NCBI GenBank assembly: GCA_963576735.1
Contig: OY755178.1
Location: forward strand, 7,564,001-7,628,000
Length of the DNA: 64,000 nt
Source of the DNA: Bedellia somnulentella
Lineage: Eukaryota; Arthropoda; Insecta; Lepidoptera; Bedelliidae
Direction: 5' to 3'
The notes beneath the pieces are model-generated. The model saw nothing but the letters and a program-made list of their open reading frames with translations, did not search any database and was not told the DNA's origin. Positions 1 through 11,290 of this stretch are shown here, piece by piece. The position numbers were made by a program, and so were the translations under genes. Numbering within the stretch: position 1 is the stretch's first letter; the number at the start of each line of letters is the position of its first letter.

Positions 1-941
1 CATGGATTTAGGCTGCAGAATTTGTATCCTCATGCCTAGTGAATTGCTCGTTATAAAAGCCAAACGTATTTTAACGAATTTAAAACTTAATACACAAGCA
101 CTAGTTGTAGATTAATTAAATTTAGTTAAAATTTACAATTCAATCGATATCATGTGGAATCATTGAATCCTGTATTTATCCTTATGTGAAACTTTACCCT
201 GAGGCTTTTCATAGGTCACAAGCTATCATAGAGGTCCTCGGAAATCGTCATGACATACAAATATGTTTCGTAGGACTTGTTTGCGGCAAACTTTCACTCG
301 GATGATTATCATATCCATTTTTCGTTTTTTTTCCATTCAAAACAAATCTAAGTGATGTAGTCGCTTTGCTATCACACTTTTAGAGTAAGAACTACACAAA
401 AAAGTTAAAAAAGCTGCAAAACAGCACTCATATTTTGATAAGTAATCTTTCTCACTGGCTCTCGCGCTCAATTTTGACATCGACATAAATTTGATATAAA
501 ATGACAAACATCTCAGTTTATGTCGCTGTCACGCCGCTCATGCTCGCACATGTGACTCGGCGTTGCGATGTCAAAGGCGAGTCACTAGCGCTCTCACATC
601 TCAGATGCCTCATGCTCGGGCGTGCGAGAAACGGTCAAATATGGCGGCCAATTCGCCCTTGAACGGTGACATAGCCCTATTTCAGAGGCTCTCACACGCC
701 TCATGCTACCCCGGCTGGTGTAGTATAAGATGACAGAGCAAAGGCCAATAAGGTAGAAGGGTGACTTGTTGAAGGTAGAAATAGTCCAGTCATGAAATCG
801 TGAAGGTGAAAGTTTATCGACTACCATGATGATTAATAATAATATTGCACTACGGTTCATGAACAAAACACTACAAATTGTTATGTTTCATCTTCGGTTT
901 TACTCACTATAAAACAAATATTTTTACTTATATTTATATAA
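1..941. other. Non-coding stretch, probably gene A intron
   Basis: No exon with splice borders and ABCA similarity was found here. Around 460-720 there is a less AT-rich patch with repeated CTCATGCTC and CTCACA motifs in loose inverted order, perhaps an old mobile element end. The open frame at 594-866 (- strand) has no recognisable family. Confidence 0.4.
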
Positions 942-1822
942 CTAGTGGGTACTTTCGCACGGGTAGCGTAGTTTTAAAAAATATCTGAGTTTTCTTCATT
1001 CACTGGTCTTTGTGATTTTGAAAGCGCTTTTATGAACTGTTCAGTATCTCCACAAATAAGCTGATTTTCGAGTTGAGTTGAGAGAGTAAAAGTTGAGTAA
1101 AACGCTATGAAGTATTTATAACAATCTAAAAACCTACCGCGATGTAGGATGCGTGCTACTGGCGCCATCTAGTATTTAATATGTAAATTAGTAAAGATTT
1201 GGTTTAGGTCGCGTGCGACTATTATTTTTCATGTGTAATTTTGGTGTTTCTATACCGATTTCTATGATTATTTTTTTATTGAATTGGTAATTATGTTATT
1301 TTTTAATTAAGGGATGAGTGAGAGTACTATAAACGTAAGTAAACAAATATAAGCAGAATGCTCCGAATTGCTAATCTATCAGGAGTTACACGTGTTGTTG
1401 TGAGTCAACCATAAAATATAGACATATGCTGTTGCGGAATATTTTTTACACAATTTAATGTATGATATTTCCGTCATACGTAATTTCTATGTAACTTTAA
1501 CCATGCACATGCGACAGAAGTATAAAAAATAGTAAACTCTCTCGTTTTCCCAAAAATTCCCAAAATCCCCCTTCACTACTTTGCCGAAAAGTATACTATA
1601 ACCTGCCTAGGACTATGAAGAATAATTGTGCCAAGTTTCGTTAAAATCCGTGCAGTAGTTTTTGTTTCCATAAGGAACATACAAACCGACAGACAGACAG
1701 ACAAAATTTTACTGATTGCATTTTTGGCATCAGTATCGATCCCTAATCACCCCCTTATAGTTATTTTGAATATATTTTTATTGTACAGAATTTACCTCTA
1801 CAGATTTATTATAAGTATAATA
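942..1822 (-). mobile_element. Helitron-like non-autonomous element, copy 1
   Basis: Read on the - strand it ends in CTAG (945-942) followed by host T, after a run related to TACCCGTGCGAA. The other end has ACTTATAATAAATCTG. Long stretches match 40184-41182 and 53309-54289, including a GACA microsatellite and the segment near GCATCAGTATCGATCCC. No target-site duplication, as expected for Helitrons. Its 5' end is worn (no clean TC). No coding capacity. Confidence 0.75.
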
Positions 1823-1830
1823 TAATCTAA

Positions 1831-1930
1831 GCGAGCTTAGTTCAACCTCGTTCGCGTTGCAAGCGTGTGACGCGATATGCGCCAAGCACAGCGACCCCAG
1901 CAAGTGCTCGCGAGAACAATGTTACACCAT
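1831..1930 (+). pseudogene. Partial copy of gene A exon 2286-2407
   Basis: About 95 nt almost identical to the start of the real exon at 2286, with only a few mismatches up to about 1922. It stops before the Cys-Cys end and has no GT donor at the matching place, so it is unlikely to be spliced. It abuts the 5' end of the Helitron at 942-1822. Confidence 0.85.
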
Positions 1931-2285
1931 ACTTGTAAGAGCAGAGTAGCCAAATCATCAAAACAACAACCTTTAATCATCTTGATATATCAATTAGCAA
2001 TACTTCGGAGACAATCAAAACAATATTAAAATAATAATAAATAACAGTATAAATTCTGTACAAGTATTATTAGAATAAGCAAATGCGACATTACGTACAC
2101 TCCGAGAGCTCACTATAGAATGCCCGGATACTCACTCTGTGTCTGGTCGTGGTGTATTTTGCAAGAAATACACCACGACCACGTGTAGTCGATCGTACGA
2201 TGTAGTTAGACACGTGCTGTACAGTAACCTCATTATACTTGGAGCGGAGAAACATACATGAATTTCCAATATTTATTTCCAACAG

Positions 2286-5200
2286 AGAGCTAAGTTCAAC
2301 CTCGTTCGCGTTGCAAGCGTGTGACGCGATATGCGCCAAACACAGCGACCCCAGCAAGTGCTCGCGGGAACAACTCTGCTCCAAACTTAACCTCACCGTC
2401 TGTTGTAGTAAGTATGATTTTTATATCAAACTAGTTGACCCGCGCAACTTCGTCTGCGTGCTTAAACCAAATTACTATCAGAACCTTTTTTGTAGTTCAG
2501 ATGTACAACGATTGTATTCCCTATTTTAAGTCTTTCATAAAGAGTGTTGTCCTTCTTACCCATATAGTTTAAACAAATCAATTTCCATAGAACTATTATG
2601 TCCAGAGTTGAGAAATAGGCACTAATATTTACAGGAACGCTGCCGCCGCACCACTACGCCCAAAGCTACGTCTCGGAATTTTTAAACCTGCGTTTGCAAC
2701 TCAAGCGCTTCTTTTATGTATAAACTCCTCTTCAGTCGCTTTATCTATTTAAAAAAACCCGCATAAAAATCCGTTGTGCAGTGGTAAAGTAAAATCATAC
2801 AAAGGGACAGAAAAAGTGGGTTTGAGTTAAACTATGTAATGATAAGTAAATGTCCCTTAACTTCGCAGTGACCGACGACCCTTACATGAAATGGTCATCG
2901 CCCGGCATCGGACGGTATTTGTTCGCGCTGCTCATCGTGGGACTCATCTCCTTTGTACTCCTACTATGCATCGAATATCAAGTCTTTAGAAAGGTGAGTA
3001 TTTTTTATGACAGAATATTACCACACGTATCGTTTGATCAAAAAAATAAATTACTAATAAATAATAATGAAGTGTTAGGAAGAGGTTGTTTAATTTATCT
3101 ATTAGTGAAACTTTACACTTTTACAAAGCCGTTATTTTTTGTTTCGGCATTAAGAGCCCAAACTATAACGGCGCTTAAAATTTATATCATTAGACAGTTT
3201 TATTAATTATTAAAATCTAAAAACAAGACGTAAACTATTGTCACCACTCCTAAGTAATATTGCATTTTATATTCATACAGAAAGAGATCGTTTATTGATT
3301 CAGCTACTATAACATATCTTTTTAACCCACTAATATCGCCCCAATTCGCCCACAGCTAAGCCCCTTCCGCCGCCGCCGCCGCCGCCGCATATCCCACTCG
3401 GCCCCCCAACCGGAGGACCAAGACGTGGCGGCCGAGAAGACACGTCTGGACAACGTGGCGGCCGAACAGCGGGCCTTATACGTGTTACTGTGTCGACACC
3501 TCTCTAAGAACTACGGGGAATGTCGCGCTGTGGATGATATTAGCTTTGGTATGGACATTATTTAATGTTTAGAAGATAGAAAGAAAGGCATTTATTTACT
3601 GTACGGAAGGAGTAAAATATGTACAAATAATAAGAAATTAGAAACATTAATTAGTGTCGGCTTAGAATAGCATTACCCCGTTTCTACCGATGGGTGTACG
3701 TAAGAGGCGACTAACGGTATTGGGGCTTTTAAGGGATTTTTGGGCGATGCGGCTGGAGACCCATCACCAACAACCTTTACTTTACCATCCTTTCCCCACT
3801 CAATTTTCCAAATGTGGCTGAGGAATTTCTAATTCCTTAGCTCTGGCTACCCCTTCTAGGGATTTATAGCCGTGAGAAACAATAACACATAAGCAATATA
3901 AGTGCGTAAATATCAAATCTACTTTCCCCAACTAACTTACATAAGTGGCTGAAGAGGTCCATATTCAATTTTTTGTAATCTATAGATTATTATGTTTAAA
4001 ACTCCTTTATTTGTTCAACCACAGGTGTATCAAGCGCTGAATGTTTCGGCCTGCTCGGTATAAACGGCGCTGGAAAAACAACCACGTTCAAGATGCTCAT
4101 AGGAGACGTGCCCATCTCTAGCGGGGAAGTGTTCGTGCAGGGACACTCTATCAAGACGCAGCTGAGACAAGTTTATCAACATATAGGTAAGTAATGTGGT
4201 AAAAATAAAAAAAATATTAATATTTTCCATGTACAAGGAAACTAATTTGCTTTTATGTATGTATAAATATTAGCACAGTGCGTGCTCCTAAATTGTATCA
4301 ACCTGTGATGCCAGTAGATTAGAGATTTTTTTCTAAGTATGTCTACTGTCAAGCAATTTTTATAATCGTTGCTTCGTTTTTAAACGCAATTGTTTGTCCA
4401 GGCTACTGTCCACAGTTCGAAGCGCTACTAAAGGCGGTGAGAATGACAATGAGCATCTTCTGTCTCATCAGGTCTTCTATCTAGCAATGGTTCAAATAAT
4501 AAACCTTGCTTCCTTTTCAAACCCAATTCGGTATGCAAAGTTTTACAAAAGTGATGCTGATTACAAAACCATTTCGAGATATTATGTTTTTGAAACATAT
4601 TTTCTTGAAATTAAATCTAACAAAGCTAAGATGACCGTTATTTTAACAAAATATTGTAACAGTATTTGACCTTCAGCGTTGTTTCAAATACAATCGTTTT
4701 TGCAGTTTATTAATAAAATATCGAAAATCATAGGTTTGTATAGTATAATATCCTAATAATTTCATTTGAGATCACAAATTCGTGAAATGTTTTGCAATCT
4801 GCAACATTTTTATTAAACATTTCGCTTTATTGCATGTTGCTACGTGATATTTTCGATCGATGACGTCATTAAGTACAAAAGTAAAACAATCTTTAAAAAA
4901 ATCATAACTTTGCAATTACTCATTTTAAATGAAAAATATTCAAATTAGTCTTTTATTTTCGTGTTTGCTATCGAATGAAAATATTTAATAAATACCAAAA
5001 AAAAACTTTGCATACCGAATTATTTTCCATAACAATAAATACACTGACATTACCATCCAAAGGTGGCATAGAAGAGATCGCTTTATGTGAAAAGACCGCC
5101 AATATTATTTGTTTAATATGTTTTAATTTCGATGTGATGATTATATATTATCGCTTATTTATCCAGGCTACTGTCCGCAATTCGAAGCGCTACTAAAGAA

Positions 5201-8200
5201 CCTGACGGCGAGAGAGACAATGCGCATATTCTGTCTCATCAAGGGCATTCCAGACGACGTGGGAGCGAGACGGGCTGACCAGCTCGCTCGCTCTCTCGGG
5301 TTTCAGCAGCATTTTGATAAGTTGGTATGTTGACGGGTTTTATATATTATATTTTTAGTAGAAAAAATAATAATAGTAGTAGTAGTAAAAAAAATACAGA
5401 TATTTTTAGGTGAACTTTATTAAAAAAGAGTAATGGTTTTAACTTAGATTTTTCGTTTAAAATACAAAACCTACCGTGATATTTTTTTTTCTTCTTTTAT
5501 TTTGTAAAAATATTTACATGTGCGACTGACAACAAATAAACGTTTTTCTTTCTATCTTTTCTTTCAATTTTTTTGAAAATCAGAAACCACTACTACTATT
5601 TGGAAGTGCTATAACGTATGTCATGACACTAAATTTCACAAGGGATGACCAGTGATTAAAGAAACCTTAAATATATTGACTACATGTGTTTTAGAAAAAT
5701 TAGTAGATTATCATTTCATTGCAATATTTATTCTACAGATAGACCAACTTAGTGGAGGTACAAAAAGAAAAATAAGTACAGCAGTTGCCTTACTGGGACA
5801 TGCGCCGTTAGTCATACTCGACGAACCTACTACAGGTTAGTTTTATAATCATTTAATGTATGATTTTACAACATACATTTGCTCCAATTTATAGGTTTTA
5901 GTTTAATATTTTTTCTGCAAACTCATTAATTTATTCAAAAATAAGACTAAACTAAAAATATTCATTTAGGATGGCATGTACAAATAAAAAAAACAATGTA
6001 CAAATAGTAACACTGGATCCATCATTCGTCAGTCATTAATTCCATTTTCAACAGCATTAAAATTTTGTACATACCAATAATAATATCCATCGCATCGAAT
6101 CCAGCTCGGCTGGGCAGCGTTCGGGAAGCTGCGCCAATCTTCTCGTCCAAAATCCCGCAGAGTCTCAAGACAAAGGTCTTTGACCAATGTGTGTTGCCAG
6201 TCATGACCTACGGCACAGAGACGTGGCCTCTTACAATGGACCTCATTAGAAGGCTCCGAGTCACCCACAGGGCAATGTAGAGGGCTATGTTAGAAGTTTC
6301 ACTACGCGATCGAATCCGCAACGAGGAGATCCGTAAAAGAACCGGGGTCACTGACATAGCCCGAAGAATTGCAAAACTGAAGTGGCAATGGGCAGGCCAC
6401 ATTGCACGCAAAACCGACGGCCGTTGGGGCTCGAAGGTTCTGCAGTGGCGGCCACGTATCGGACGACGCAGTGTGGGTAGGCCTCCCACAAGGTGGATCG
6501 ACTACTTGGTAAAGGTCGCGGGAAGCCGATGGATGAGGGCAGCATAGGACCGGTCGTTGTGGAGATCATTGGGGGAGGCCTATGTCCAGCAGTGGACGTC
6601 TAGGCTGATGATGATGTTGAATAATAATAAATATAGTGCCAACCGAGTAAAAAATACATTTGTGACCTATATAAAGTAGAGAGCATAACCCAATATACTT
6701 CCTTGAGAAACACCAAATTCCACCAATTTAGACCTGTACACATGTGTGTGCTTATTATTGTGGCTACAATTTACACGCATCATTCACGATTTTTCAAGTA
6801 ACTCTTTAACCAAACATACGTATTCTGCAAACGCCTTTTTTTTAATAATTTCGTGTAATATTTAGTGGTGAACCAAATCAAATGCCTTTGACTTATCTAT
6901 TATACAAGGCAACACTACCATAAATATATTTCTCCCAAGGTATGGACCCCGCTTCCAAACGCCTAGTCTGGCGCGCGGTCCGTAGCGCGGCAGCCGACGG
7001 TCGCGCCGTGGTTCTGACGTCACACAGCATGGAAGAGTGCGAGGCGCTGTGTACTAAACTGACCATCATGGTCAACGGACAGTTCCAGTGTCTGGGCGCT
7101 CTACAGCATCTCAAGAATAAGTTCTCGCAAGGTACGCTGCTTTTACTTGGTTTCTAGATACATCTATGGAGCCTGCGCATAGTGTGACGTCACACAGTAT
7201 GGAGGAGTGCGAGGCGCTGTGTACTAAACTGACCATCATGGTCAACGGACAGTTCCAGTGTCTGGGCGCTCTACAGCATCTCAAGAATAAGTTCTCACAA
7301 GGTATGGAGATTTGAATGAGTTTTTGGAGTGTCTGGTAATATAATAATAGTATATTTCTCGTGGAAAATATGTGACATCACGTCTCAGACAATTTAGACT
7401 TAATCCCGACATCTTATATATGTGCTTTATATTTTTTTTCTATATACATTAGGAAAGGTAAAAAATGCTTTCCTTTTCCTTAAATGTTTTCGTGATATGA
7501 CTAAATAAAATAAGATTTTCTCCCACCGACCTAATAAATCTCGACATACTTACCAGTACATAGCGAATGGCTAAAATAATATGTCTTTTTCATCATATGG
7601 TTAGACTCGGCCATATTTTTTTTATGAAAGAGTGTTTGTTTATATATAAAATATGATCTTAATGTATCCCTTCCATCTTTCAGGTTATACGATTGTCGTG
7701 AAATCTAAGCCGGGACCGGACAGAGAAGAAAATGTAGAAATTTTGAAAGCTCACATGGCTGAAAAATTCGGAGCAACGCTTACGTAAGTATTACCATTAA
7801 AAGAAACTGATAAAGACATGTAGGTATCATTCAACATTGAACCTAGTTTACTTTTGATCATCAGAGATCATCATCTCTGTCCTAATGAGCTATCGTGGTT
7901 TGGATGTTGTTGTTTTAACTTGAACAAAGTATACTCTAAAGTTCACTTTTTTACTTTTAAATTTGCATTTTAATACTTTAATATAAATATGAAAAATAAG
8001 TTCTGCAACAACAAACATATATTGTGTGGCTGCTCTTTTTTTCTGTCTTTGTTACTAAATTGATGAAAAAAAGGCGCAATATCTGTGCATCGAAGGGATG
8101 TCCTTAACTCATCACTCAAATGTCAAATAACTAAAGCATACGTTACCAAATTGTATAATAACACAATTATAAATTTTCAGTGAAACCTACCTAGGAATCT

Positions 8201-8370
8201 CCTCGTTCTTCGTAAGTGACGTACAACTAGCGTGGTGGCAGATATTCGAGATGATGGAAGAGACTGCCTCTACCTACCCCATTGAAGATTACTCAGTCTC
8301 GCAAACCACATTGGAACAAGTGTTCTTGCATTTAATCAAGAAACATGGACTTAAAGAATCTGATGCTTAG
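2286..8370 (+). CDS. ABCA-type ABC transporter, gene A (3' part: last membrane segment and NBD2)
   Basis: Nine exons: 2286-2407, 2869-2993, 3356-3548, 4025-4186, 5167-5324, 5739-5835, 6940-7131, 7684-7783, 8181-8370 (stop TAG 8368). All have AG/GT borders and phases join. The 5' part lies left of the window, so this is a 446-codon tail. Exon 2869 codes a membrane helix; exon 3356 is a linker with eight arginines. Walker A (GINGAGKTT) is in exon 4025, the Q-loop (CPQFEAL) in 5167, signature LSGGT and Walker B (VILDEPTTG) in 5739, the H-loop ([11 protein letters not shown]) in 6940. The end ([13 protein letters not shown]) is the usual ABCA C-terminal motif. ABCA proteins of this type are membrane lipid transporters; the substrate here is unknown. 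Exon lengths 125, 162 and 158 equal those of gene B, so they are paralogues. No break seen in NBD2. Confidence 0.93.
2431..2830 (-). mobile_element. Helitron-like fragment in gene A intron
   Basis: On the - strand it would end in CTAG (2434-2431) followed by T, preceded by a GC-rich end (CGCAGACGAAGTTGCGCGGG). It begins 24 nt after the exon donor at 2408. The rest of the body to about 2830 has no clear 5' terminus. Classification rests on the terminus only. Confidence 0.5.
3367..3388 (+). repeat. (CGC)n microsatellite coding poly-arginine
   Basis: Uninterrupted CGC units inside the gene A linker exon, read as eight Arg codons in frame (RRRRRRRR). Gene B has no such run in its equivalent exon (20657-20477). 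Confidence 0.9.
3651..3876 (+). mobile_element. LINE-derived SINE (family S1), near full length
   Basis: Head starts AGTGTCGGCTTAGAATAG and contains GTAAGAGGCGACTAACGG and GGGCGATGCGG; tail contains AAATGTGGCTGAGGAATT and ends TTTATAGCCGTGAG. Both ends match the LINE at 25527-28410. GAAACATTAA before and GAAACAATAA after resemble a worn target-site duplication. It lies in the gene A intron between exons 3356-3548 and 4025-4186. Confidence 0.85.
4403..4475 (+). pseudogene. Partial copy of gene A Q-loop exon (5167-5324)
   Basis: Starts with the same AG|GCTACTGTCC acceptor context and reads [11 protein letters not shown], then diverges with small changes and is cut at about 4475. The real exon lies 760 bp downstream. 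A MITE begins 49 bp after the copy. Confidence 0.85.
4524..5022. mobile_element. MITE (family M1), copy 1
   Basis: About 499 bp with terminal inverted repeats CAATTCGGTATGCAAAGTTT (left) and the complement at the right end (ACTTTGCATACCGAATTA). A second copy in reverse orientation is at 22663-23160. No open frame. Flanks give no clear target duplication, so the superfamily is not assigned. Confidence 0.85.
6065..6620 (+). mobile_element. 5'-truncated RTE-like LINE, C-terminal ORF2 fragment
   Basis: Encodes the LINE tail pattern [17 protein letters not shown], a stop, then [28 protein letters not shown] and, after another stop, [12 protein letters not shown]. It ends in GATGATGATG followed by a TAATAATAA-like run. 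Inactive. It sits in the one intron (5836-6939) that gene A has and gene B lacks. Confidence 0.85.
7184..7301 (+). pseudogene. Partial copy of gene A H-loop exon (6940-7131)
   Basis: 118 bp nearly identical to 7014-7131, reading [20 protein letters not shown] and ending CAAG|GTATGG, so a donor is kept. It has no in-place AG that would restore phase after the real exon. The 52 bp spacer from the real exon matches the spacer of the equivalent copy in gene B (15050-15175). Confidence 0.85.
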
Positions 8371-9257
8371 ATCTTCAAGAATGATCTCTTATTGTTTATA
8401 AATCAAGGTCAGTTCCTGTAAGGGCAAGGCTGTGGCTCAATATTAAAGCCTAAGATTTATGTTAAGCGAAAACTTTATAACTGTCGTCCAATCTTGCCTA
8501 TTGTTTTGTTTGAAATATCTACGGTTTTTACCTTAACGCAGTACTATAGCTGAGCCTATAGTTTATAACACTTTATTTTCAGAAAGCATAATACTAAATC
8601 AGTGATTCCGTATTTTAAAAGTTTGCAATGGAAATCCTGTTATATAAAAAAGTCGATAACCTGTTAAATTATAATAATTAAGACAAAATTGGAATGAGAT
8701 GCATTGTTATACAGTATTCAAAAGGCAGTTTACATGAAAGCATCATGCCATCTTTTACCGAATTATTTAGTAAATATTTTAAAAGGAACTACTGTTCCGC
8801 ATTACGTTTAAAAACTAGGAAGTTTTACCTTATTTCAGTACGATAATATTGTAAACAGTATTCTAGAGTTTTCACAATTACCTCAATTTTTACAATCTTA
8901 TACCTAATTACTATTTATTTAATAATGATGTCACAAATAAATGACATCCTGGTTACACTTTCTCTTTGTATTACGTTAGTGTTATTTAAAAGTTGCGTTA
9001 AACTGAAGTTTATCGTTATCATGAACTTACAGACAAAACTAAATTATGTTTTGAGCACTGTTAAATATTTTCCAAAAAGAGACCTAGAGGAAACATTATT
9101 TATTTTGGGTGGGGGATATAATTGTTGCTAGGTTACCAACTGTATCGCCCATAAAGCACCCTTGTTGGTGTGATGGGACAGTGCTATTCTTAACCAAAAC
9201 CCAGTGCAGGTTTTTTATTGAGTGATCAATTACTCGTCTAAAAGTTGTCTTATTAAT
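8371..9257 (+). other. Gene A 3' UTR or flank
   Basis: AT-rich, no genes seen. Several possible poly(A) signals: AATAAA at 8936-8941 and another at 13089-13094. I cannot tell which is used. Confidence 0.4.
8936..8941 (+). terminator. Candidate poly(A) signal for gene A
   Basis: AATAAA 566 nt after the stop codon. It is the first canonical hexamer I find downstream. Weak evidence because such hexamers are common in AT-rich DNA. Confidence 0.3.
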
Positions 9258-9631
9258 AAACATAAACATAAACGTTCACGCCGTTTATCCCCGAAGGGGT
9301 TGGCAGAGGTACCAATACTCCTGAACTCACATGGCAAGCGCCATCTAGTTTCCAGAGAAGGTACCCACGTTTTGCTTAGACAGTGTACTCACGTGATACG
9401 GGGCAGGCCTATCGCCGTTTTGTACGAATACACTGTCACATGACTAAGTACAACTCAGCCATGTGGGTTTCCTCACGATGTTTTCCCTCACCGTTAGCAA
9501 CCATGATAAATTAACCACACATATGACTTTAGAAAAGACAAATTGGTGTAGGCCCGTCCCAGGATTGGAACTCACGCCCTTCTGTTTTTCGGGCGGGTGT
9601 TCTACCCACTGGACTATCATTTGTCTTATTA
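9258..9631 (-). mobile_element. tRNA-derived SINE (family S2), near complete
   Basis: Read on the - strand: an A-box-like GTCCAGTGGGTAGAAC, a decayed B-box region, then GTGAGGGAAAACATCGTGAG, CATGTGACAGTG, and a tail GAACGTTTATGTTTATG. Same family as 17249-17621. Confidence 0.85.
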
Positions 9632-10438
9632 ATATGATTTTGTAATGGAAATGATAAGTTTGTGATATTATTTGAGCACGTGTGTGCGCTTTGTTTTACG
9701 CACTAAATTTTTGTATAAATGTCTCCTACTTTTTAGTTGTAAGCTACACAGTTTGTGTGATATGTATGCATTAAGTACTTTTGTAATATTAGCTTGTGCA
9801 ATATTACGTGATAGTTTATCCGCCACTCTAAAGATTTGTGGCAAATATTACACTCACCTTAATTACTTTAAACGTTTTTTTCTAACAATAAGTTTCTGGT
9901 GAAAAAGGTTTAATTCTTGTGATTGTAGTCATAACACTCAAATATTCAAGATATCTGAAATTATGAGTGTGAAACATAGAACAACTGTATGAATACTCTT
10001 TCGGCATACATAGATCTATTAGAAGAATCTGTTTTATATACTGACTTCACGATTTATAAGTCTTTAGCGAATTAATAATAATAAAAAAATATTCAGTTTT
10101 CAAAAGTACATAATATTCGTCTTAACCTAGTTAGTTATTTAAAGTACAAAATATAACATTTTACTGTTCCTGAGCTAGGTAATTTACCTGTATTTCAGGC
10201 AACAATAAACAAAAAAGGCTTAAACTATCAGTTTTCATATAATGGTATTGGTACGTAGTGTATAAATTATTATCAAAATCGATTGTATCTAAATAATTGT
10301 ATTATTATGATAAAAAAATAAAAACATCTTATATTAACTTATTATATTAAGCAATTCCTCTGATTCCGTGTATGTAAGATTTAATAGCCACGATTGAAGT
10401 TTTTTCTTGCATTCAAAGTTGTTTAAGTTATATAATAG
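9632..10438. other. Intergenic, nothing recognised
   Basis: AT-rich sequence between the two ABCA genes with no supported gene or clear repeat. Confidence 0.4.
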
Positions 10439-11290
10439 TTATATAATATTAATTTTATTATACAAATATGGTCCTAAAAATATAAAGAATCTATTTGTAA
10501 TGGAAAATTTTGCACTATAGGTATTCAAACATACTATATCCTTTCGCCTCCTGTTTAGTGTATCGGGGTTGAAGTATAAGCTAGCGTGCTGTTTAAGAAC
10601 AGTGAATATAATAAAGAGCTGGCGCACAGTTAGCACTTTGCATTGTTTATATAGTTCGGTAGTAGGGAAATAGAAAGGGCGCGCTGTACCTCTATTCTGC
10701 ATTCTTCCTAGCTGGGCATTCAGGGTCTCCTGTAGGATGGTTACTTGTTTTTTTAAAACGCTTGCAGGAGGCACAGGTTGGTTCCTGAGATTTTTTAATA
10801 CACTCTTCGATAGAGTGTCCAGTCTCCCCACAATGGCCACAGACCTGATTAGCCTCACGACAAAACTTAGCTGAGTGTCCATATTGCTGACATTTAAAAC
10901 AACGGGTCACAAGGGTGAAGTCTCTTATTTTACAGGATGTCCAGTTAATGAAAATTCGCTCTTGCTTCATGAGACATTTGCGAATTCCTGCTGGGACCTC
11001 AATTATGTAGTGGCAATATTTACCCTGTTTTTTACCCCCTTTATGGCTAAGTTTTATGGAGCTAAGGAAATGTCGAATGTGGAGTCTGGATACTTATCGG
11101 TCAAGTTTTGTTTATATTAACAATGAAACACTTTTTTCTCTGATAAATTTGTTGGCACTCCAACTACAACTATTCTAGGGCGGCGCTGGTTACTTTCTTC
11201 TAAAGTGAAATCCTTTGAGTAGAGTTTATTTGACGATTTGATCTTTTCAATATCCTGTTGGTTATTATATTTTAAGATATGAATTTTAAA
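10439..11290 (-). pseudogene. LINE remnant: ORF1 zinc knuckles fused to ORF2 C-terminus
   Basis: 10970-10692 encodes three zinc knuckles in a row: CFKCQQYGHSAKFC, CGHCGETGHSIEEC and a longer CASCKRF...PEC. This is the pattern of ORF1 gag-like proteins of jockey/CR1-type LINEs. Immediately after, in another frame, 10690-10439 encodes a typical ORF2 C-terminal end (RFFIFLGPYLYNKINI). So the middle of the element is deleted. Upstream (to about 11290) is frameshifted ORF1. Not a host gene. Confidence 0.7.

Noticed and set aside
594..866. Small protein gene on the - strand
   Set aside because: No family resemblance, no conserved motif, in repeat-like intronic DNA.
2850..3206. 118-residue membrane protein as a separate gene
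   Set aside because: Its hydrophobic part is the gene A exon 2869-2993; the rest is intron read-through.
10692..10970. Zinc-knuckle protein as a host gene (CCHC x3)
   Set aside because: The knuckle spacing is that of LINE ORF1, and a LINE ORF2 C-terminus follows at once.
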